Positions 1 to 11,558 of a stretch of 64,000 nt of DNA are shown one piece after another. Both the position numbers and the translations under genes were made by a program. Numbering within the stretch: the stretch's first letter is position 1; every line of letters starts with the position of its first letter. The DNA is from Zoroaster sp. YZ-2022 (lineage: Eukaryota > Echinodermata > Asteroidea > Forcipulatida > Zoroasteridae). The DNA is taken from positions 12,041,926 to 12,105,925 of the forward strand of contig CM055837.1 in the NCBI GenBank assembly GCA_029582265.1, given 5' to 3'. The notes under the pieces are model-generated. The model was not told the origin of the DNA. It saw only the letters and a program-made list of their open reading frames with translations, and ran no database searches.

Positions 1-18
1 ATTCTTGTTTGTCTATAG

Positions 19-141
19 GAGCATTATGGTTCACTGAGTGGGCTAACATTAGCCTGGGTAGGTGATGGTAATAACATCATTCATTCTATCATGATGGCTG
101 CACCACGCCTTGGAATCAACCTTAAGATCGCTACACCCAAG
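19..141 (+). CDS. OTC: OTC exon (human exon 6 equivalent)
   Basis: Reads from GAG after an intron ending ctatag to AAG before gttagt, giving 41 codons. The translation contains [18 protein letters not shown], the conserved strand and helix after the carbamoyl-phosphate domain, and ends with ATPK as in other OTCs. Confidence 0.93.
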
Positions 142-3100
142 GTTAGTTCAGAGTTGTCTTTTTGTGAGTTTTATAAAGGAACCTTGCTGTGTTACATGGC
201 CGGGCGATCTAGCCCATCAGACTTGTGTTCTTGTGGCCAGAAACGGGATACTTTGGATCGATTGGAATTCTGCCGCGCTGTATTTTTAACAAGTTTTTCA
301 CATAGGGGTATATGAACGTTTGCCCGATTTGTGAGGCCTCTCTTAGCCACCATACTTATTGGGAAATTTGGTCTGGTTCCAATAACCTTGTTGGCAAAAA
401 AAAAAACTTGTTTTGGTTTAACAGTAAACAAAAAAAGAACAAAAATTAATTTATTTTATTTTATTTATTTTGCTACATATTTAGAAATTAGTCATATTAA
501 ATCATTTTGTTTCCCCACTCCTTAAGTAAAATTGCTGTTAAAATTGCGAATAAACACAGGCAATATATATATATAATAATAATAATAATGTGTGGACTTA
601 TATAGCGCACGTATCCACCAACTAAGTGGTGCTCAAGGCGCATTCTTTTACGTGCATTTCACAACACACGGGACCTACGGCTTTACGTCCCATCCGAAGG
701 ACGAAGCAATTATGGTTAAGTACCTTGCTCAAGGACACAAGCGTCACGACCGGGCCTCGAACCCACACGCTGCTGCTGGCAACACTAGAACTTGAGTTCG
801 GTGCGCTAGACCGCTCGGCCACGACACTTTAATATATCTTTAATATATGGGCATTTAAATACTAGGCTGTAAACATGCTGACAAATTGCATATTGTTGCA
901 TCTACAATCATGGTCATAACTGTATGGTGAAAAGCTTCCAGTACTCCAGCTGCCTCCTTTGAATGTAATTATGACCAGTGAGGATTGTAGCTCGCCTCAC
1001 AACTAATTCTTGAATTAGCCAGCTGTCAAAATGGCTTATCCCATGATGCCATAATTCAGGTTAAACATACAAATCTAATGTTTTGAAATAATAATTATTC
1101 TGTTTTGTTTTATTAACAGGGCTATGAAGTATTCCCACAAGTAATGGAAGATACTGTGAAGTTTGCAAAAGAGGTAAAGATTTATGTGCAAAGTGGATAT
1201 AAAATTATACGTACGTGTATACTTTGAATTAAAAAACAAACAAACAAAAAACAAACAAACAAGCAAACAAACACAAACAGGTAGTTGTTCTATCCGTGCC
1301 TTTTCGATCGTTCACTAACAAAATACATTCATCAAAAAATAGGCGTGGGTACTGGTGGCCAGTGGCGCACCCAAGGGGGGGCTTGGGGGGCTCGAGCCCC
1401 CCCCCAAGGGCCCGCTGATGTTTTTTTTTTTTTTTTAAAGGAGCAGCCAGGAAAGAGAGCAAAATCTGAGCCCAAGTCTTGTCTACAGAGGAGTTCGGCA
1501 AGGAGTATAGGGCAGTGGTACAAGGGATGGGGACTCGGGAGACTCAAGCTCCCCTCCAAAAGTTTTCCATTTATTCCACTCACTATTATATTTTACGGCG
1601 TTGCGTATGCATGTGCATGTAAGCTTGAAGGGCCACCAGTATATATAACAAGCATTTTTACACATTCTCCCCCCCCCCCTGCCATGGTGCACCCTGATCA
1701 GGGAGCAGCTTTACTTAATTTTATTTTCATTTTCTGTTGTCCGTTTCTCTTGTTGAGGTCGTTGACTGTCGTTGAGGTTACTCGTAAAATTTAAACACGC
1801 CCGCATTATAATCAACTCCTTTCCAGTTTGTACACAATGGCCCAGGATTGGGTTTTAATTTACAAAGATTATGTGACACTCTTTTAGCAAACACCGATTG
1901 GATAATATTGGGATTTGGTTTTGCCGCCAAATTCGTGTTTGAAAAAATTTAGCTCCGCCCGGAATGATCACAAACTTTACGTCCACGCAATGAAAGTATT
2001 TAACTATAGAAATCTTGCAGACGAAACAAGCTCAAGTTCTTTACATCAAGAGGAGGAAATTATATGGAAGGTAAAACCCTACCGGTACGAGTCCGAATCA
2101 TGCCATAATGTCTTCTTTTTATGACTAGAAACCACCAGGAAACATTTAACATGTGCCGTAGGTTCACTGACGAGCACGACTAGGGACATGGCTGCAGCCG
2201 CGCCAGCGGTTATGGTTTGGGTCAGCCATGTCTCTCCCCCATATTGGATTTCAAATAAAAATATTTGCTGGTGGCTGCTTTTCAATATGGCTATACATTA
2301 TACATGTACGTTTTAAATGCATAGATTACCCACCCGAATGGATATAACCACCAGTAGTTCTGGGCCATCAACCAGACTTGTATTCGTGTCTTCAATCCTC
2401 GAGTCAAAGTCCGAGTCCCCAGTGTCGAGTTCAAGTCCGAGTACTGAGTCATGTGGGTCGAGTCCTGGTAGGTTTATTGATCTTTTAAGAGATATTATAG
2501 TTGTCTGGGGGCTTCTCCGTGTTGCTTTTCTTGTGCGACGATAGCAATCTGCCTTGATTTTGGTCTTGATTTTCACCTGTTCTTTGTGGTAACCTTTGTG
2601 TGGTAACCTGTCTACGGAAGCGCATTGCTGCCAAATTGAAGGGTAAAAATATAATTTTTTTAAGCCGTTAGAACGACATACTAAGTCGTTTGAACGACAT
2701 ACTAAGTCTTCCCATCAGCTTAGCATTCAACTGCTGATTAGATCAATCCTAATTTGGCTTTTGATGCCAATGAACAATCCACTAATCCAGTTAAGTAAGG
2801 CCGCAGTCATGTACCATTATAGTGTAACACTTGAATGATGTTACCGGAGCTGGCCGATGTAGTTAGGAAAGTATAGAGATCTAGTGAAGACAAACAAGAT
2901 ACTCTGTGGAGACTTCTCTTTGGGCTAAATACAGGATTTTATTAATCTTACTGTAGGGCTATACAAAGAGGTACACTTGCAGAGAGGTAGCGTAGAATAC
3001 AAGAGAGGAATGCAAGACAGAGCCAGAGGTTGATACCTGGCATTTATATATACACAAAAACTAGTCACTGACATGATCAGTGAGTGTAATCTAATACTAG

Positions 3101-6100
3101 GGAAAAGACATAAAATAGTATGGCCAGACAGCCAGTCTGTTGGACTGGACATAGGGGTGGCCATTGACAGGATTTATTAAGATTAATGGGTACTATAAGA
3201 AGATGGACCTGTACATAAGTTAATTGGATAATAGGACACCTGTTTTCCCTGTACATAAGTTAATTGGATAATAGGACACCTGTTTTCCGGTGTAATACTG
3301 TGTGGTCTGTAAGACTGTGTGGTCTTACCAGATTGTAGCTTACAATAGCAGGGAAAATCTGCTGGACATCAGGGACTTGTGCTTTGTCAACTGGACATGC
3401 GTACATAGATCCTTTAGTAATTATATGGTCAACACACGTCATCTTGGTCTGAACGCCATATCCGCCACGCGCTGTGGGTGTCGTGGTGGAAAAATAAACA
3501 TAGGCACATCCAGGTTGCTACATAATTATAACAGGGGTGTGTGCCTCAGCAATCTCATCAATATCAGTTCCTATCAGCCCATCCCTGCTAACTCATACTG
3601 TCTTCTGTTGAATACTCGCTCCGTCTGCAACAAAGCAATGACCATTTCTGAACATATCCTTGACAACAATGTTGATATTGCATTTCTTACTGAAACATGG
3701 CTGCACGATGATGATTCCCCCATCACAAAAGAGCTTACTTCTATCGGTTACAGTTACCTTGGCACATGCAGAAAGCTTAACTAAGAGGGGTGAACTTTAA
3801 GGTTTCGAACTCTGAACATACTTTCAACACTTTTGAACATACTTACCTAATTATTACAACACTAGTAGATCATCTTCGCATTGTTGTTGTATACAGACCC
3901 CCATCCTCCCCTACTGCTCTATTCCTGGATGAATTCGAGGAATTCACTAATGATCTAGCACTTTTCACAGGCAGACTTGTCATTGTCGGCGACTTCAACC
4001 TGCATATTGAGAATAGCCGTGCTCCTGAAGTTCTGCACTTCCTTGACATGCTCATTTGTAACTGGTTTCATGCAACTTGTGAACAGCCCAACTCATGTCA
4101 TGAATCACACACTGGATTTGGTGATTATGCATGAAGATGACAGTTATCACTGGACCAACCCGTTCATCCTCAAGAGCTTCATCTCTGACCACCACAGTGT
4201 ACTTTTTACCAATTCAACAACATTGTCAAAACCGAATTCCAAGCAGCCTTTAATTCACTACAGAAACTTCAAAGCCATTAATAGATCTGTTTTCATTCCG
4301 GACCTCATTTCTCAGTTAGCCGCAATTCCCTCTGACAAGTGCCCAAACGTCCTCTTGCAGAACTATAATCAAACAGTTATTCATTCCATCAATAAATATG
4401 CCCCCAGATTTCGAGAATGAAAAGCCGCAGAACACATGGTATACTCCACAGATCCACTCGATGAGGCAGCGACGAGGACATATGGAGCTTAAATGGCGTA
4501 GAAGCGGTCTTCAGTCTGACCGTACACACTAAAAAATAAAGGTGCAAATGTCCACCTTTTGGGGTGCTAACAAATGCAACACCACGAGCACCCTTTAGGG
4601 TGCATATTTGCACCCCAAAAATGGGGTGCAAGTTTGCACCCCATGTAAAGGTTCAAATACTCACCTTTGAGGTTCAACATTTAATGATTAGCGATTAGCT
4701 ATTCAAATAATATATGTAACGCTATCTATACAATATAAAAATATATGTAACGCAAATATGCACAGAAACTATTTCCAAAAGGTGCAGCTTTGCACCTTCA
4801 ACTTCACTCCATTTTCGTATATCTTCAAAGAGGTGCAAAGTTGCACCTTTTTCATACAAAAATGAACTTTGCACCTTTTTTTAGAGAAAGGTGCAACTTT
4901 GTACCTTTTTTAGTGGGTCTGCACCTTTTTTGCACCTTTAGTTTTTAGTGTGTAAGTTAATACATAATGGTATCGCTCCAGTGCCTATGATCACATCAAG
5001 AAGGCAAACTATGCATATTGTGACATCCTTAACACAAATGACCAAAAACGAATCTTTGGTACAGTGAACAAACTTCTTGGCACAAATAATACTGTGCTTC
5101 CAACATCCACCTCTGATCAAACAACACTTTGCAACAGATTCGCCATTTATTTCCGTGACAAATTAAGTTTCGAACATTCGAGATGCTTTGAATCGCCAAG
5201 CATCGGCCGAGCTTGATGACGAGCGCCTATCATACCGGTTCGCGAATGCTCTTACCCATTGACAGTTCTCCAACCAGCTAACTATGCTGAACTACTACAG
5301 GTTATCAGTAAAAGTCCATCAAAATTGTGTGCCCTTGATATGCTCCCAACCGCTTGCCTTAAGGAAACAGTCTCCGCTCACATTTCCACTTTTGTTGATC
5401 TTGCGATTGCTTCTCTCAGCAGCGGCATATTCCCTACTGATCTCAAGCAAGCGACGATCACCCCCATCTTCAAGAAATCCAACCTTGACAAAGAACACTT
5501 GAATAATTACCGCTCAGTTTCGAACTTGCCATTTATTGGGAAACTGTTGGAGTATCTTGCTGTTAAACGACTAAATGAGCATTTCAATATCAATAACTAT
5601 GACGAGGTACTGCAGTCGGCGTACAAACCGCTTCACTTGTGAAAGTCCATCAAGACATCGCCAAAGCCCTAGGTGAGAATCAAGTTGCTCTCTTGGTGTT
5701 ATTAGATCTGTCAGCCGCCTTTGATACTGTTGATACAAATCGTCTCATCAGTGTCCTTGACTCACAATTTGGTGTCAACGATAAGGCTAAATCATAGTTC
5801 TCATCATAATATTATCTATCGAACTGTTCCCATCGTGTTGCCATTAGATCTTCGACCTCCAGTGAATTTCCCGTTGAATCCAGTCTCGCACAAGGCTCTA
5901 TCTTTGGTCCCATTCTATTCAACTCTTACACAGCTCCACTCGAAGTCGTATTTCAGCATCACAATGTTCACTATCACAAATATGCAGACGATATTCAAGT
6001 GTACACTGTCTAATATACAACCCTAAGCACGTTGGTGACCTAGACCGACCAATGCAAAGTCTCTCCTCATGCATCAGTGATGGATGCTTGCCAACCATCT

Positions 6101-9100
6101 CAAACTCAACGACAATAAGACAGAGTTCCTACATATCTTGTCTCCCTACCAGTTAAACAAGTTCGGCCCGACTAACATTCTCATTGGTGACACAGTCGTC
6201 CACTCGTCCACACAATGTAGAAATCTTGGGGTGGTGTTTGCCTGTCACCTATCTATGAAAGCACATGTAACAGGCTTTCCCTCTTGGTACCTGACCGTCG
6301 TGCGGTTGTGCTCCAAGACTTTGTTTTCTAAAATTAAGAATTTGTTTTCTAAAATCAAATCTCAGTTCAAACTCTAAACTATAATACCAATCTGACAAAA
6401 ATGTCAAATTTAAGATCAGTTCATTCTACAAACACATAATTTACAAAACACAAGGTCATCAGAAATGTTCCGAGATGTATGGTGACAGCTTTAGTTACCA
6501 AGTTTCTAGGCAGCGTGGCAAAAACATCATCATTACACACGTTGATTTACTGTACCTGTACAGTCTGGATCTTATCACTCTTTGATCGTTTTGTATGCAT
6601 AAATCTCATTTTGTATTTGTTCGTATATATTATAGGCAAAGACAGAGATCTTTACAACCAATGACCCAATGGAAGCTTGTCATAATGCAAACATTGTTGT
6701 CACAAATACGTGGATTAATATGGGTCATGAGGAGGAGAAAGCTGAACGCTTGAAAGCATTTCAAGATTTCCAAATCACCAAGAAGGTAGGTTACTGCAAA
6801 AGCGAGTTCCCTCATTAACATAATTATAATAACATTAGCATTAGGGCCTTGTGGCGGTGTTCTTTCGACGTGAGTGGTCTATTTTGGGGGCTGGCTCATT
6901 TTGGGCAGTCTACCACGGCACAAGGCGACATAATGTACAACGCTGATCCTGTAAGGATTCTAATGGTTGCAGCAAACCCTAGCAGTTCTTATAGGACGGG
7001 GCCAGGGGATGGGGGAGAGGCTGGGGACGTGATGCACTTCTATAACAAACACTGTTTTATTACGTCTTTAAAATATAGTGGTCCTAGTTAGGAGGTGCCT
7101 TATATAAGATGTAGGCGTAGATGTGTGAACCTAACTAGGTGCTATATAGTTAAGCTATGTAAGATGTAGATGTGGTATAGGCTTGGGCGGTTTTCTATTT
7201 TTGGCTAGCCGGTTTACCACCGGGAAAAAACGCAGTTTTCGGTTTTACTGTGAAAACTAATTAAAAAGTCCTTAAATAACATGTTACTGATGTTTTTTCA
7301 CTGTATAATCAGAGGCCGGCGGGCTAGTCAACTTATAGACTGTAGTAAAGTCTTACTTATTTTCACTTTATATTTACAAATGTTACACTGGGCCATAATT
7401 TCTTCATTTTTAAATATACTAGCATTGGGAAATTCAACTGATAAAGATTTATCAACACGAAAAAAAATGAAAGGGAATTCTCAGTGAGAATGCAATATAC
7501 TATATGGTACATGAACATTAATGTACACGTATACTTACAAACCACGTGCGACCATGGTGAGACTGAGTGGTGCTGTGGCTGTGTAGGCATTGTGTGAGCA
7601 ATGTCATGTGTCAGGTTGTGTTTGAGGATCACGTGCCTGTTTCTGTGCATCGTGATTGGATAGATTTCCATAGTAGCAAATGTATATTGTTCTTATTGGC
7701 TCATTCGATTGCACATTCATTGTTATACTTGCCTGTACGAACATACACTCTGTAAACTATGAAAATGGACTGTATGGTAATGCATGGACTGTGCCGAACT
7801 GAGGTATGTTGCAGGTCAAACGGGTGCTAATAAATAAGATTTTAAATAACAGTTCATCCGTCGGGGATCCTCATGATCAAGGGAAACGCATTGCTTCAAT
7901 AATCGTCGCCAAGGAACAAGAATACAATGAGTACTGTCGGGATAAATTGCCCCACTCTGGGGCAAAAAAAATGGTTGAAGGTTTATCTGAAAATGTCAAA
8001 CTGCTGCATCCAGCTCATTCAGCTTAATTTTGTTGGACACCCGTTTAATGTATAATAAATATAACGAAACACTGTTGGTAAACTCAACAGATATAATTAA
8101 AGCTACAATGATCCCTTTTTTCATCCTCAGATGACAGATGTGATGGACAAGGACTGGACTTTCCTTCACTGTCTGCCAAGAAAACCTGCAGAAATAGAAG
8201 TAGATGACGAAGTGTTCTATAGTAAAAACTCCCTCGTGTGGATCCCTCGTGTGGCAAGAGGCTGAAAACAGAAAGTGGACTGTCATGGTAAGAGTTATTG
8301 GTGATAGGTGATTTTGTGTTTTATAAAGATGACATGAATATTCATTAGATGCAACTCTAACCTAGAAATGAATAGTAGATGTGAGAATGCTTTTTCACTG
8401 TATATTCTCAGGAAAGTGTGTTCTATACAGAATATGTGAAGTACAGGGCAACACCATTTGACAAAGATCATTGGGTCCACGGAAAATGTTCACTTTAGTG
8501 GCTGTAGTGCTAATAAGTGGGAGCCATGGGTCATGTTTGGTATAACCAAATGTACATTATAGTGGTGTTCAATATGAGCAGCGTTCTACTGTACTTGGCA
8601 GCCATTTTGACCAATCACTACGGTGAAAATAATTACGTTGTATCATTGACCTTGATATTTATCTCTAATGTGAACACCCATGATATATTCCCCATTGTAG
8701 CAGTTCGTCCTACAATCTTCAGTACAAGACTACTGGGAGCATATAACTACCGATGCTAAAGCAATGGGCTGAAATCAAGGTCTATTATCCTGTGATAAAG
8801 ACCAAGCATTAAACATTTTTCCATAAATAAATGCCCATTTCAATTTAGTTTTAAAATGTTATTTTTGTTCAAAAATAATATAGAAACCATTTAATTAATA
8901 ATTTGGGACTCATAAAAGTGTCAGACGTGAAACAAATTTCTGTACTAGCTGACAAGTAATGTATTTTGTGCTTGTCCTTAATTTATCTAAAATGATCTAC
9001 AGTGACACCTAGTCATGATCAGACGTTTCTTTTGTTTCGATGCATGATTGTATACTTTTCATCGCAGTTTGTTGGAGCTGGTCACATATGACAACAAAAA

Positions 9101-9273
9101 ATTCTGTCTGTATTTGATTTGTCAGTACAGTATAAGAGAAGATTATTACAATGTTTATTTGGATAGTAATATGAATTTCTACAATTTTTTGTTTTTGATT
9201 CCAGGCCGTCCTGCTATCCCTTCTGACGGATCATGTGCCAATGCCAAGCCATTCTTCCAAGCCATTCTTCTAA
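19..9273 (+). CDS. OTC: Ornithine transcarbamylase, 3' half (five exons, frame broken in the fourth)
   Basis: Five exons (19-141, 1120-1173, 6636-6785, 8131-8287, 9205-9273) are bounded by AG/GT and all are in phase 0. They match the C-terminal half of animal OTC, the mitochondrial enzyme joining carbamoyl phosphate and ornithine into citrulline. Exon sizes equal human exons 6-8 (123, 54, 150 nt). Seen: the [12 protein letters not shown] segment, the TNDPMEA segment, the HCLPRKP ornithine loop and the C-terminal LLSLLTD segment before TAA. The 5' half, with the carbamoyl-phosphate site, lies left of the window. Odd features: a 13-bp duplication frameshifts exon 4, and the loop that is DTWISMG in typical OTC reads NTWINMG. 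The introns hold a SINE, a LINE and a MITE. Identity is very secure; whether the copy works is doubtful. Confidence 0.93.
142..1119. other. OTC intron with an inverted dispersed repeat and a SINE
   Basis: Besides the SINE at 574-829, the part at about 225-400 recurs in reverse orientation near 22620-22745. Shared words include gaggcctctcttagccacca and gaattctgccg. Nothing else is recognised. Confidence 0.6.
574..829 (-). mobile_element. tRNA-derived SINE, copy 1 (short form)
   Basis: The minus strand starts with a tRNA-like head (GTGGCCGAGCGGTCTAG as A-box region, GGGTTCGAGGCCCGGTCG as B-box region). It ends in GCGCTATATAAGTCCACAC followed by (ATT)n. The head and tail are shared with the copies at 23631-23979 and 28664-29015, but the middle of about 90 bp differs or is missing. 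Confidence 0.85.
1120..1173 (+). CDS. OTC: OTC exon (human exon 7 equivalent)
   Basis: An 18-codon exon between tattaacag and gtaaag. It encodes [18 protein letters not shown], which aligns over its full length with the 18-residue human exon 7. Confidence 0.88.
1350..1440. repeat. G/C-homopolymer-rich repeat end
   Basis: The phrase cagtggcgcacccaaggggg, a C-run and a long T-run form a block typical of the ends of dispersed non-autonomous elements. Similar wording recurs at 12244-12422, about 35290-35380 and about 53500-53530. No partner inverted repeat was fixed. Confidence 0.35.
3209..3288. repeat. Direct tandem duplication, 2 x 40 bp
   Basis: A 40-bp unit beginning ctgtacataagttaattgga is repeated back to back without an evident mismatch, just 5' of the LINE fragment. 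Confidence 0.9.
3302..6400 (+). mobile_element. Decayed CR1/L2/Rex-like LINE (endonuclease and reverse transcriptase)
   Basis: Fragments in shifting frames follow LINE order. An APE-type endonuclease comes first ([12 protein letters not shown] near 3600, [10 protein letters not shown] near 3680, VVYRPPSS and IVGDFNLH to about 4015). Reverse transcriptase follows: [20 protein letters not shown] (about 5470-5530), [12 protein letters not shown] (about 5700-5735) and the catalytic YADDIQVY (about 5978-6000). A thumb-like region follows ([11 protein letters not shown] near 6110). Many stops and frameshifts show it is inactive. It sits in an OTC intron in the sense direction and is split by the MITE at 4523-4954. 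The clade is inferred from motif style only. Confidence 0.85.
4523..4954. mobile_element. TA-flanked MITE rich in GGTGCA/TGCACC words, nested in the LINE
   Basis: The left end reads ta-CACACTAAAAAATAAAGG and the right end reads CCTTTAGTTTTTAGTGTG-ta, so there are terminal inverted repeats with a TA duplication. Inside, aggtgcaaa/tttgcacct words recur in both orientations (4534, 4604-4645, 4782-4936), giving several possible hairpins. It interrupts the endonuclease-RT linker of the host LINE. Confidence 0.8.
6636..6785 (+). CDS. OTC: OTC exon (human exon 8 equivalent) with altered ornithine-binding loop
   Basis: A 50-codon exon between tatatag and gtaggt. It holds [17 protein letters not shown] and then [19 protein letters not shown]. 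In typical OTC this loop reads DTWISMG, where the Asp and Ser contact the ornithine amino and carboxyl groups. Here both are Asn (AAT and AAT), while Met-Gly is kept. Confidence 0.92.
6786..8130. other. OTC intron without recognised elements
   Basis: A 73-codon ORF (7806-8027, plus) is open but matches no family I know. AT-rich intronic sequence with no convincing transposon ends. Confidence 0.4.
8131..8287 (+). CDS. OTC: OTC exon (human exon 9 equivalent), frameshifted by a 13-bp tandem duplication
   Basis: Between tcatcctcag and gtaaga. The exon encodes [20 protein letters not shown], including the HCLP motif. A 13-bp unit then occurs twice (8230-8242 and 8243-8255, differing in the last base), which shifts the frame to a TGA at 8262-8264. 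The family sequence ([10 protein letters not shown]) resumes at once in the shifted frame up to the donor. The 157-nt length equals 144 expected coding bases plus 13. Confidence 0.92.
8288..9204. other. Last OTC intron
   Basis: AT-rich with no recognised gene, RNA or repeat family. Confidence 0.5.
9205..9273 (+). CDS. OTC: OTC terminal exon
   Basis: Begins after gattccag and encodes [20 protein letters not shown] followed by FF and TAA at 9271-9273. This matches the last, short exon of OTC (AVMVSLLTDY type). No convincing AATAAA was seen just downstream. Confidence 0.9.
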   Translation, partial: AVLLSLLTDHVPMPSHSSKPFF

Positions 9274-9479
9274 GGACACATGTATGGTTTTATCTATGGT
9301 ATATGTACTGATCTTAGACTGTTTTTAACATGACTTTAACTTTTAGTTTGTCCTGCATGTTACCAATGTTTGAAGCTAGAATTAAGCTACATGTAGGCTA
9401 TCCTGTATATTCATATTTGTCTGCTTTATACAATACAAAAACAATGTAGTACTGTACCTATAATGTCAGTCTTTTTTTA

Positions 9480-9960
9480 TTAGGTGTTCCAGCTACAGCG
9501 CGAACTTGTTATTGTAAATTTTTTTGTACTTTTTCTTCTCCTCAGCGGAGACTTATCTAACAAAAACACATAGTTGCAAAGTTCACAGCACCTTGAATCT
9601 TAACACATACTTAGACCGTAACATGTAGTTGTATCCTAAGTTATGACGTCATGGTGAGGGTATCATATATCGAATTACACTAAATCAAAGTTTAATATTT
9701 CAAAAAATTATATATTATGAAACACAAAAGATATTTTCACAATCTTTGCATAGATCTTGAATTATGTGACATTTCGTTTACAGACTGATCCTAATCTGAC
9801 CTCTCCTTCCGGTCGAATCCGGAAGTTTAAGTGAAAAAATATTCTTAAGCATTATTCCCTAACGTATCATGTACAGCCCATTTCGCGCACACGGCCTTTC
9901 CCCACACATATCATTGTGCACGCATCAAGCATGAGGCATTAATCTTAAGTCGAGTCGCAT
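9480..9960. repeat. Dispersed noncoding repeat (TATCGAATTACACTAAAT family)
   Basis: A block with tgacgtcatgg, tatcgaattacactaaat, ctgacctctccttccggtcg and cagcccatttcgc also occurs around 36740-37190 and 47880-48080. No ORF. It shares words with the inverted-repeat element at 9961-10446 and the Helitron-like copies. Confidence 0.7.
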
Positions 9961-10446
9961 GCCGAACTGAACTCCATGTGTTCATGTAGCCGTATATGGT
10001 CTCTTGTCAAGTCGTGACGTCATGATGACGTCATCAGATATCGAATTACATCAAATAGAGGTTTAATTTAATATTTAAAAAAATCATTTCTGATCTGACC
10101 TTTACTTCCGGTCCAAACAGGAATTTCGAATTCACGCAAGACATTTTGCGCCAAAATCTTTGAATGATGGCGAACTCGCAACTATTTAAAAAAATACATA
10201 AGGTTATTTATCCAGAGCATATTGTCTGATGTAGCTTTACAGTGAAATCCAAATATCATGTAGGGCTATTTTTGGCGCAAAATGGTTAATTTGAAATTCC
10301 TGTTCGGACCAGAAGTAAAGGTCAGATCAGAAATGATTTTTTAAAAATTAAACCTCTATTTGATGTAATTCGATATCTGATGACGTCGCGACTTGACAAG
10401 AGACCATAATAATACGGCTACATGAACACATGGAGTTCAGTTCGGC
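9961..10446. mobile_element. Inverted-repeat element with ~180-bp arms
   Basis: The left arm starts gccgaactgaactccatgtg and runs through tcatcagatatcgaattaca and ctgatctgacctttacttcc. The right arm (about 10271-10446) is its reverse complement, ending ccatggagttcagttcggc apart from small indels. The ~115-bp centre is unrelated. No ORF; probably a non-autonomous DNA transposon. Confidence 0.8.
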
Positions 10447-10837
10447 GAGCGAACTAATCCTCCAGCATCCTGTCATCGCGTAATCTCCAGCACCCTACTT
10501 AATTAAAGATGGACTACAACGGAATAATGATAAGTGCTGTGTTGCTGTTTTCGTTCGAGAAATGTGTAATGATTACTAACATATTATTATTATTCAATAA
10601 AACTTGTTCCTTCATGCAAAAAAAACATCAATTTGATCGGCGTTCTACGACCCAGAAAAGCCCAGTTTCACCAAAAGCCCTCAACTCATGAATAATTCAT
10701 ACTTCGTGTGTGACGTAGCACCCATGACGCTTCCCCCACGCACAACAGTCTATCGTGTGTACTGTATGCATTTACCATACATGCAATGCGGAACAACAGC
10801 GGGCAAACGACATCTTCTAGACCGAAAAACAGCGAAA

Positions 10838-11059
10838 ATGTCCGATAGCAGCGAATATTGGGAAGATCACAGTATAGATGAGGAAGAGGAGTTTCATATA
10901 GGCACTTCTGAGAGAAGGCGAAGAAGTCGAAGTACGTGGCGCTGAACCATACCGGTTCGAGCCACTTGCGGCGCCTGCAGTTGACCAGCCCGGTGACGGT
11001 GATCGTCAGGCCGAAGACGACGAACTGAATCCTGATGATAGACGGCTAAACACAGACTG
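10838..11059 (+). CDS. Candidate first exon of a P2X7-like (P2X purinoceptor 7-like) protein, frameshifted
   Basis: From ATG 10838 the first frame gives an acidic start (MSDSSEYWEDHSIDEEEEFH) and stops at 10945. From about 10910 the +1 frame continues sensibly with EGEEVEVRGAEPYRFEP and then RRLNTDW, ending at a possible donor (TG/gtaagc). A PYxFEP segment followed by a charged linker and N-T-D-W just before a Cys-rich module is what I recall of invertebrate P2X7-like proteins. The Cys-rich part would be in the next exon, which I could not find. The one-base frame break may be real decay or a sequence error. Family assignment is tentative. Confidence 0.4.
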
Positions 11060-11276
11060 GTAAGCCCACAAAATGATTCATGAATGAAATACTGAATGAT
11101 GCTTCGTTTGATCAATTCGTTTCTGCTGTACAAAAATAGTTGTAGGCTATACTTGACAAAAACATGAACGAACATGATGGAGATCGACCCAAGGTACATA
11201 ATGTAGTAGTACATGTACATGTGTACAATTGTACATGTGTACAATACATGTACAGTGGAAATTTGGGGGTAATTAC

Positions 11277-11558
11277 TATGTCTTGCGTTTTATGATTTGT
11301 TGGCTTCAAACGATACTTTGACTTCAAACCCAGTGATTCTTTCAATGCACTTGAACGTTCTCTACAGTCCTCCGAAAAATGGGCAGAACAAATCAAAGGC
11401 CTACTTCTTGCCAAGAAAGTGAAATCCTTTCGTGTATTATTCACGAACTTCACCCATTCCTTTGATATCGCAGGATCCCGCGGAAATTGAACAAAATGAG
11501 TCTCTGGATTCTTAATACTATTTCTAGTGCATCCACCAACAACACATGAAGTCGGCAT
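11277..11558 (-). CDS. THAP-domain first exon
   Basis: The minus-strand exon starts MPTSCVVGGCTRNS and continues with HFVQFPRDP, KEWVKFVNNTRKDF, LICSAHFSEDC and YRLKP. This is the C2CH zinc-binding layout of THAP domains (C-x4-C, later C-x2-H, plus the W and the closing P), which bind DNA in host factors and P-type transposases. The domain fills about residues 1-88. A donor (ata/gtaatt) would end the exon at 11277, after 94 codons. Downstream exons were not found. It faces the P2X7-like exon tail to tail. Confidence 0.75.

Noticed and set aside
1285..1794. A 169-codon plus-strand ORF in an OTC intron
   Set aside because: It crosses G, C and T homopolymer runs and shows no domain or splice context; low-complexity artefact.
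10894..11244. A minus-strand 116-codon ORF opposite the P2X7-like exon
   Set aside because: It is the antisense shadow of the acidic exon and of TACATG-rich sequence.
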